This document shows, in pieces, positions 25,141-35,900 of a DNA stretch of 64,000 nt. The notes beneath the pieces were generated by a model that saw only the letters and a program-made list of their open reading frames with translations, was not told the DNA's origin and searched no databases. How positions within the stretch are numbered: position 1 is the first letter of the stretch; each line of letters opens with the position of its first letter. The translations under genes and the position numbers were made by a program. The DNA comes from Lottia gigantea (Eukaryota; Mollusca; Gastropoda; Lottiidae): assembly GCF_000327385.1 (NCBI RefSeq), contig NW_008707002.1, positions 516,484 through 580,483 on the forward strand, in the 5' to 3' direction.

Positions 25141-28100
25141 CTAGAAACCAAACAACATTTTAATTCGATTGATATTATCTTCTTGACGTTCATCAGCTGA
25201 TTTTTTTTTACTGAATGCTCCAGTCATCAAGGCTTGTTTTTTCTCCTGTAGCGCCAACATTCTTTCTTCTACTGAGTCTTCTACCAGGAACTAAAATAGG
25301 AAAATAAAACTTTTGTTATTATTGTTATCTTCAAAGGAAAGATGTTAGTGGCTGAGTGAGTTTCAGCCAGTTTGTGATGCAGGTTAGAGGAGCTGACATT
25401 GACAAGGTATCTAGTAAATAAACCAAGTTTCCATGTGCTACAGGCTGTGCTCTATCATCAGTCGGAAATTGAAAACAGTCTTTATATATTATATTTGGTG
25501 GTGCTGAGAACACAGTCTCATAAGAGCACTGGCCAAGGTCACGACTTGTATAAACTAACCTTTGTTATGTTGACGTCACGTTTTTGTCCTAATCTGTGAC
25601 ATCTGTCAAAACACTGTTCTTCTACTGCCGGATTCCACCCCTATAACATACAGAATTGAAGAATAGTCTTAATGTTTACTTTGCCAGCTGATAGAGCTCT
25701 ATTTCAGCTATCTGTATAGTCATCTAAATATTTACTTCACCAGCTGATAGAGCTCAATATCAGCTATCTGTATAGTCATCTAAATATTTACTTTACCAGC
25801 TGATAGAGCTCAATATCAGCTATCTGTATTGTCATCTAAATATTTACTTTACCAGCTGATATAGCTCAATATCAGCTATCTGTATTGTCATCTAAATATT
25901 TACTTTACCAGCTGATATAGCTCAATTTAAGCTATCTGTATTATCATCTAAATATTTACTTTACCAGCTGATAGAGCTCAATTTCAGCTATCTGTATAGT
26001 CATCTAAATATTTACTTTACCAGCTGATAGAGCTCTATTTCAGCTATCTGTATAGTCATCTAAATATTTACTTTAACAGCTGATAGATATCAATATCAGC
26101 TATTTATAGTCATCTAAATATTTACTTTACCAGCTGATAGAGCTCAATTTTAGCTTTTTATATAGTCATCTTAATATTTACTTTACCAGCTGATAGAGCT
26201 CAATTTCAACTATCTATATAGTCATCTAAATATTTACTATACCAGCTGATATAGCTCAATTTAATCTATCTGTATTGTCATCTAAATATTTACTTTACCA
26301 GTTGATAGAGCTCAATATCAGCTATCTGTGTAGTCATCTAAATATTACCAGCTGATATAGCTCAATTTAATCTATCTGTATTGTCATCTAAATATTTACT
26401 TTACCAGCTGATAGAACTCAATTTCAGCTATCTTTATAGTCATCTTAATATTTACTTTACCAGTTGATAGAGCTCAATATCAGCTATATTTACTTCACCA
26501 GCTGATAAAGCTCAATTTCAGCTATTTATATAGTCATCTAAATATTTACTATACCAGCTGATAGAGCTCAATTTCAGCTATCTGTATAGTCATCTAAATA
26601 TTTACTTCACCAGCTGATAAAGCTCAATTTCAGCTATTTATATAGTCATCTAAATATTTACTATACCAGCTGATAGAGCTCAATTTCAGCTATCTATATA
26701 GTCATCTTTTTTTTCCTGTCTAGATATCTAATGTATATTTGCATGTATGAAACTTCACTCAACATTATATCACTGAAATGATATACTTACAGGATCCATT
26801 AGAAAGACGCGACTGGCTGCCTTAAGATCTAGTCCAACTCCTCCAGCCTTCAGTGACAGTAGAAATATGGTAGGAGAGTCGAGTGATGGGTCCATAAACA
26901 TCTCCATATTATCAACTCTTTTCTTGTTAGTCATTTTACCATCTAGTCGAGCAAACTTAAAACCATTTAATCTGCAAGATAATTTTTAATAGGTTGTTTT
27001 TAAGTTTAATCTAAAAATAAATAAACTGTAGATAACTGTAAATATAACGGCAAGATCAACATTGATTCCTTTAATAACTATATTAATGATAATAGTCAAG
27101 AAATATAGAAGACTGTACTTACCTCAATGGTACCTCAATAAGAGTCAGTAGAGATGTAAACTGTGAAACTATGATACTTTTAACAGTAGGGTCATCAATA
27201 CGTTGTTGAACTAGAGCTTTCATTAATGCATCTACCTACAATTTGTGAATCAATAAATGTAAACTTACCCCCGCAGAGCACCTGACTGATCAGGTCCAGA
27301 ACTGATCCAGTAGAGATAGAAAAAGATTTCCTATCAAGGACTCTCAAAATGAAGACAAATTACTCGTCCAAGCCAAAACTAAATCAAGGGCAATAACTTA
27401 GAAACCTTGTAAATATCTCCTACCTTGCTACTGGACTGCCAGTTTTCATCAGTAATCACAGGTATCTCCGGTTGTTGTTTTTCAGGAACTCCAAACCAAA
27501 AACCTAACTTTATTTCTTCTCGACACATCGGACATGCTGTTGTCATCTGGAAATATAAAAATCTTTCTGACCTTGAACATAACCATAATGCAACATTCAT
27601 AATATAACAAACATACAAACCACAAAGTTGTAATATTTCCAGTTATAAAGCCGTAATATTTCCAGTTATAAAGCTGTAATATTTCCAGTTATAAAGCTGT
27701 AATATTTCTAGTTATAAAGCCGTAATATTTCTAGTTATAAAGCTGTAATATTTCTAGTTATAGAGCTGTAATATTTCTAGTTATAAAGCTGTAATATTTC
27801 CAGTTATAGAGCTGTAATATTTCCAGTTATAGAGCTGTAATATTTCTAGTTATAAAGCTGTAGTATTTCCAGTTATAGAGCTGTAATATTTCCAGATATA
27901 AAGCTGTAATATTTCCAGATATAAAGCCGTAATATTTCTAGTTATAAAGCTGTAATATTTCTAGTTATAAAGCTGTAATATTTCTAGTTATAAAGCTGTA
28001 ATATTTCCAGATATAGAGCTGTAATATTTCTAGTTATAAAGCTGTAATATTTCCAGTTATAGAGCCGTAATATTTCCAGATATAGAGCCGTAATATTTCC

Positions 28101-31100
28101 AGGTATAAAGCTGTAATATTTCCAGGTATAAAGCTGTAATATTTCCAGTTATAAAGCTGTAATATTTTCAAGGAGTAAAGGTGTAATAAATATACTGACC
28201 GTGTTATTTTGTTGTATGACGTTTTCAATACAGGTACGACAATAAACATGAGCACAGAGTGTTATAACAGGGTGTTTTAGACTGTCTAAACAAATTGAAC
28301 ATTCCTCATCAGACCCAGAATTTAACACTGCTAAGAGATCATCAATTAGTTTCTGTTTAGTTTCGTCATCTATAAGGTCAGTGGTGTCATCTTGTGGTTG
28401 ATCACCTCCATCCATATTTCTTTCTAAAATTTAGAATTTTTGTATTATGCGTTTGAATCCATATCTGACTAATTTATTTGTTTTTATTTGTTTACGGAAA
28501 GACCAGTCTATAATGTTTGGACAACCAGAATCACATGGTCACATGACAATATGGACGTAGATCCGGTAAACCATGATTGCCATTCCTTACTTCTGTGATA
28601 AGTTGCANNNNNNNNNNNNNNNNNNNNNNNNNNNNNNNNNNNNNNNNNNNNNNNNNNNNNNNNNNNNNNNNNNNNNNNNNNNNNNNNNNNNNNNNNNNNN
28701 NNNNNNNNNNNNNNNNNNNNNNNNNNNNNNNNNNNNNNAATGAATGAATTAGATTTTCTTAAGCCAAATGTGGCAATTTCATGCAGAATGCAAGGATTGG
28801 TTGTCTAGAACAGGGATTCTCAACTCGCGGCTTTTTACTTGAAAGACTCTGATCTAGAATATAATTTACCTCTCTGATTACAAAAGATTGCAAATACATA
28901 CAATTATAATGGCACATTTTCGGCTTATCTTTAAGCACAAGTCCTTCAGCAAACTAACCATGACACCTACTTTCAGTCAACAACAAGAATTGAGACTTAA
29001 ATTTAAAATGGCACGATTTCAGCTTATCTTTAAGCACAAGTCCTCCAGCAAACAATTTTCATCTTTGACACCTAAATTTAAATTCTTCACCCTTTTATGA
29101 TCCGTTTTCCATGTGTCTCCATATCATTATAAACTTGTCGTTCTTCTTCAGAAAACTTGATTTTTTCTATAAATACATTTCTAGCTGGTAGTTCAACCAA
29201 TGGTTTACCGTTAACTTGTTGATTCTTCGTTCGTCTCAGTCCAATATTCGCCACCAACGCTCGAACACGTCTGAAAATCACCAACACAAACCTTTTTTTT
29301 TGAACATGTATTGTGAGTTGCCTTACTTTGCTCAAATGTGAAAATTTAAAAGTTATGCTGGAATATCCATTAATGAAAGGTTGAATACTTACGTGATAGC
29401 GGACTCATCTCCATGGAATATTGGACGTTCAATAGTTTTTCGCCACAACGATAATTGATTGAGAGGACTGATATCTAGAAAATTAACCAGTGAATATAAA
29501 TCTCTGAGGTTATTCTGAATTGGTGTTCCTGGAAGATAAAGGGACATAACTGTTACTTCAGACGATAAATTAAGTCTCTAACAATGCTTGAACAACCATC
29601 AAAACTAAATGTGCAGTTCCTAAATAACTCTTACTGTTACTTAGAAAAGACAGGCTTAATTAAAACATCTGGTGCTTACGAAAATAATAATAACACTTCT
29701 CTCATTTCAGGATTATAAGTATCAAATAAGAAGGGGGCATAAAACGTATTTTTGTGCGTGATTTAAGAACACCCCATAAGAGCATATATTTAACAATCTT
29801 GACATACAGAATCTTTTCAAACTAACCTGTTATCACCCATTTTCTTTCAGCTTTCAGTTCCGTTATAGCCAGGGCCCTCAGGGTGTCAGGATTTCGGATT
29901 TCATGACCCTCGTCTAGAATGATCCGTAACCAATGAATTTTACGTAAACGATTGCCACCCTAAAATAAAAAGTTTTTGAACTTTTAGATGACCTTCTTCT
30001 GGATAAGAAGGCTCAAATTGTAACACTGAGCTTTGAACACTATTACTGATTCATATTGATTAATTAATTATTTCTTTATTTTTATGAAAACAAACCTTAA
30101 ATTCAGCCGTTATGGTACCATAAGTAGAAATAACAACGTCTTGGCTCTCTAGTAATTTACTGTCAGTGGTTCGATGACTGCCATGAAACTTGTAAATTTT
30201 TAATTTGACATCTTCTCTTACATGTTCCTCCAACTGACACTAAATAAATATATATAAAATATCTCAATAGACATATTAAGACAGAACCCAACAAGACATG
30301 TTGTTGTTACTCAGAGTTTCATGATGTGCGATCTTCAGGCAACTGACCTATTCTAAGCCTGCATCCCACTAAAATTTGACAGTCGTATGCTATCAAACAT
30401 GTCAAATAATTTTTCGTTTATGTGTGTGTGTGTGAGATTTTAAGTTTTATTTTTTTTAATTGTAAATATTTAGGAAGAAGTTACCTGCCAATTGTAAATA
30501 ACTGACAGTGGACAGATTATTAGAGTTGTTCGTGGTTTGTCTGTCGTACTGTTACAGCTACCCGTCACTGAAAATAGATTGATTGATAAAAATTCACTGC
30601 CTCATACAGAGCTATTTAGATAATGTGAACCATGGTCTTATCTAATTACTAATAAGGGGGCATGGTTTAAACAACGATGAGCAACATTAACCTTTCAGTC
30701 ATCAAACTCAAGATTAGGGACCAAGGGTAATAAATATTCATGATGTCTGACAAATCAACATAGCCATTATTTATGGTTTGTTTTGTAAATAAAAACATAT
30801 GGATGGAACTATTAAATATTATATCAGTAAGGGCAATCTCAAAAATATAAGTTGAGGAGATTTTCAAACCACACTTGGTGGGATTTTTGAACAGACTAAG
30901 GCGGAACGGGTTGAATAGGATTGGGTTGAACAGGATTAGGTTGAACAGGATTTGGTTGAAACAAAATACGTAGAAAGAGAAAAGGTAGAATAGGATTAGA
31001 TTGACTTGGAATAGGTTGATATGGAACAGTTGTACCAGGAAAAGGTAGAACAGGATTAGATTGACTTGGAATAGGTTGATCTGGAACAGTTGTACCCGGA

Positions 31101-32923
31101 AAAGGTAGAACAGGATTAGATTGACTTGGAATAGGTTGATCTGGAACAGTTGTACCAGGAAAAGGTAGAACAGGATTAGATTGACTTGGAATAGGTTGAT
31201 ATGGAACAGTTGTACCCGGAAAAGGTAGAACAGGATTAGATTGACTTGGAATAGGTTGATCTGGAACAGTTGTACCCGGAAAAGGTAGAACAGGATTAGA
31301 TTGACTTGGAATAGGTTGATATAGAACAGTTGTACCAGGAAAAGGTAGAACAGGATTAGACTGACTTGGAATAGGTTGATCTGGAACAGTTGTACCCGGA
31401 AAAGGTAGAACAGGATTAGACTGACTTGGAATAGGTTGATATGGAACAGTTGTACCCGGAAAAGGTAGAACAGGATTAGACTGACTTGGAATAGGTTGAT
31501 CTGGAACAGTTGTACCCGGAAAAGGTAGAACAGCATTAGATTGACTTGGAATATTTTGATCTGGAACAGTTGCACCAGGAAAAGGTAGAACAGGATTAGA
31601 TTGACTTGGAATAGGTTGATCTGGAACAGTTGTACCCGGAAAAGGTAGAACAGGATTAGATTGACTTGGAATAGGTTGATCTGGAACAGTTGTACCAGGA
31701 AAAGGTAGAACAGGATTAGATTGACTTGGATTAGGTTGTACAGGATTAGATTGAACCGAAATGGTTGGTTTTTTTTCTCCATTTTTCAGTTTTTCAGGCA
31801 AAGAGTTGTATCGGGCTAAAAAACAATAAGTAACATCATAAATATTAGGCAAGTCTTTAGGCGAGTTCAATATCAAATTTATTTTTTGCATCCTATCTCG
31901 TGCAGATGAAAATTATCAGAGTAAAAAGAAAAAGATTTGTAAACTAATTCTAATTATAATGCAGATTTACTGACCTCGTTTAGCTGGTGGTTTAATTTCT
32001 TTATCTGAATCGTCAGAATTAACTTCAACGTATCGTGTTGCTTTCTTTCTGTTTCTTTCACGTCCATCTGAATTTGATGAAGAGTCTGAATTAAAAAAAT
32101 CGAACAAGACGTCGGCCACAGTCTGAACTTGTCCGTTGTCAGTAGCAACCATGTCGCTATGTTTAGCACCCTGTGATGTTAAGTCTATACATGGAGCACT
32201 ATTAGAATTTTTATCACTGTCAGTTAGCATCTTTTTTTCTGATTTATTTTTCAACTTAAATTCACAGTCATTTGATTTAGGGTCCAATGATTTGACCTCA
32301 TGTTCATTTGATTTCACTTCAAAGTCGTTGGAAGAATCTGGTTTAAGAAAATCGAGCAAGACATCAGCAACAGTCTGAACTTGTCCATTGTTAGTAGCAA
32401 CCTTGCTGTTGTCAGTCACAACCTTGCTGTTGTCAGTCACAACCTTGCTGTTGTCAGTAGCAACCTTGCTGTTGTCAGTCACAACCTTGCTGTTGTCAGT
32501 CACAACCTTGCTGTTGTCAGTAGCAACCTTGCTGTTGTCAGTCACAACCTTGCTGTTGTCAGTCACAACCTTGCTGTTGTCAGTAGCCACCATGGCGTTA
32601 TGTTTATTACTATGGGATATTTCAATCACAATGTTTTTTCCTGATATATTTTTCAACTTAGATTCACTGATATGAACAACTTGTGGGTTATTTGATTTAG
32701 GGTCAAGTGATTCATCTTCACGTCCGTTTGATTTCATTTTCACAGCAACATCATCAGAGTTTGATGAAGAGTCTGAATTAAGAAAATCGCGCAAAATGTC
32801 AGCAGCTGTCTGAACTTGTCTGTTGTTAGTAGCAAGCATGTTGTTATGTTTAGCACTATGGGATGTTAAGTTTACACATGAAGCACTATTAGTTTTATTT
32901 CTAGATATAGCAACTTGAAGAAT

Positions 32924-32960
<37 letters not shown>

Positions 32961-35900
32961 AGGAAACTTTGCGATTTATTCTTCAACAGTGTTTTTTTCA
33001 CATCTCCAGATTCTGAACTGGAATCAAATAGTTTAAAGGTACATTTTGGAACTTTACTCTGAAATATTCTCAGAGATTCTGCTGCCTTTCTTTCTTCTTC
33101 TTCATCAGAATCTTCGATATAAATTACATCATCAACAGGACATTGATGATAGTGGTTGGCTTTTGAGGTTGTCTTTGACGAACCGGCCTGTGTTCTGTTT
33201 GTTGATTTCTGGAAAAACCAAAAGTCATTATCTCTCATCAATTAGGCCAAGTGAATTAAAGAATTTTGCCTAAAAAGGGGAATGCGAATACCAGATGCAT
33301 AAAAACAGGATTTCCCAGTGTGTCATATTTTAGTTTCAAATTTTGTTATTCAAATAATGTCAGTGAAGAGAGTAATCCTTGATCATCGGGCCTGTAGCTG
33401 GAGCTTCCCCACTCAGAAAATTTTACCCACCCCCTGAGACATTGGGCTGGCCACAGGCCTGTTAATCATAGCTGTTAGTATATCATTTCCTTCAAATATC
33501 TCATTAATGGTTGATCTGTATGGGTACCAAAAGTTATGTTAAATGTGGTTATTGATTATTTAGTACAAACCTCTACTGTAGTCTTGTAAATTGACTGTTG
33601 GCTGAGGTGTTTTTGACTGACATCTGGTGTGGCCAATGGCTGACCATCGTGGAAATTGGTTAAAATAAGGGAGATAACTTCCAGAGTTTTTCCAAGTCCC
33701 ATGTCGTCTGCCAAAATACCTGAAAGAAACAAACATTTTCATAATAAACAATTGATGTATTGATCACTATTTTAGCAGTGAAAAGTGAAAATATTTAATT
33801 ATTGTAATTTACAATTATAATCTGATTGTATAACCATAGTATCAATGAAAGAAACATCATCGAAAGGGCTGGTAACACTTTTTCTGTAAATTCAAAACTG
33901 AACTATCACTGCTACAATGCAAATTGAACACTGATGTTGAATATGGTTCAATCAATGGATTAAGAAATATACACCGACATAAAACAGTGGGAACTGAAAC
34001 ATGTAAACTAAACAAACCTCCGTGAACTGTAGATGGTCTATGAGAAGTAGTATACCCTGTTAAACTATTGTAATAACGGTGTCCTCCTTTCTCCCAGAAC
34101 GGTGGTAACGCTTCATTATTCTCCTTACATATCATCCAGTTTAACGCCTGTTTCTGATGGGGGTATAGCGGTGTTCTTATAGCCTGAAATATGGTACCAA
34201 AAATCATGAAATAACTATGACATGTTGCACAGACAACACCAACTAAAGTATGGGGCTCGAACTGAATCAAGCTTTGGTCTCACGAAGTCTGAGCTAACAA
34301 GAAAAATTGGGAGGCAAGGTGATCTTTGACTGACAATGACGTCATTCACCCCGGACATACAGAAAATCATGAGAGAACATTCGACTGAAAGGTTACATTG
34401 AACTATGGTGAAATGTAGAGTATAATTTTATATCTATTTATGGTTAATCGTTGAATATATTGTTGGAGTGAAATACGTTTCAAAATAACTGATTTATTTT
34501 GGGGAGGAATAGATTTAGAAGAACTCTGTCAGGTAGGAATGATCTCACTAAGGTTAATAAGCACTGCATTGGAGCATTAGGATTATTAAGGCTTCACATT
34601 GGACAAAAGTTATATCTAATCATTGTAATGGTAGCTAATTAGTTAATCAATAAGTACCTGTGTTGGTTCAGCCATGGCCGTCTTGCCCCCCTCTTCTAGC
34701 GAATCAAATAATTTATCCATTTCAGTTTTAACCTGAAATATCAACCTTCACTTACTGGAGTATTTAACAAATTTAACATGATCCTCATAAAAACACCGAG
34801 AATCCAGGGAATATATAAATATCTAATCATAAAAACACTGAGAATCCAGGGAATATATAAATACCTAATAATAAAAACACTGAGTATGCAGGGAATATAT
34901 AAATACCTAATTATAAAAACACTGAGAATGCAGGGAATATATAAATACCTAATCATAAAAACACTGAGAATGCAGGGAATATATAAATACCTAATCATAA
35001 AAACACTGAGAATGCAGGGAATATATAAATACCTAATTATAAAAACACTGAGAATGCAGGGAATAATACCTAATCATAAAAACACTGAAAATGCAGGGAA
35101 TATATAAATACCTAATCATAAAAACACTGAGAATGCAGGGAATATATAAATACCTAATCATAAAAACACTGAGAATGCAGGGAATATATAAATACCTAAT
35201 CATAAAAACACTGAGAATGCAGGGAATATATAAATACCTAATCATAAAAACACTGAGAATCCAGGAATATATAAATACCTAATCATAAAAACACTGAGAA
35301 TGCAGGGAATATATAAATACCTAATCATAAAAACACTGAGAATGCAGGGAATATATAAATACCTAATCATAAAAACACTGAGAATGCAGGGAATATATAA
35401 ATACCTAATTATAAAAACACTGAGAATCCAGGAATATATAAATACCTAATTATAAAAACACTGAGAATGCAGGGAATATATAAATACCTAATTATAAAAA
35501 CACTGAAAATGCAGGGAATATATAAATACCTAATCATAAAAACACTGAGAATCCAGGGAATATATAAATACCTAATTATAAAAACACTGAGAATGCAGGG
35601 AATATATAAATACCTAATTATAAAAACACTGAGAATCCAGGGAATATATAAATACCTAATCATAAAAACACTGAGAATCCAGGAATATATAAATACCTAA
35701 TCATAAATGTGACAATTTCTCATGGGGGTTGATTGGACCTAGAATATATTTAATAATTAATTAATTAGCTATCACTAAATACCTCATCTGATTCAGGTTT
35801 GAGGTTCTCATCTTCCTCATCTTCCTCATCTGAAGCATCAAATAATCCACCTGTTTCATTTCTATTCTACAAAATCAAAATCCTTCAGATACAGGACAAA

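Noticed and set aside
30667-31782. 371-residue minus-strand frame rich in Phe and Leu
   Set aside because: It is the alternative frame of the 60-bp coding array; the proline frame aligns with HLTF-B at its start and is preferred.
32381-32675. Plus-strand frames with NLAVVSH-type repeats
   Set aside because: Antisense shadows of the TDNSK coding repeat in the HLTF-A linker exon.
34741-35700. Long open frames on both strands (repeating IRYLYIPCILSVF or LRMQGIYKYLI)
   Set aside because: They come from the 42-bp array, whose period is a multiple of three; the array lies in an HLTF-A intron.
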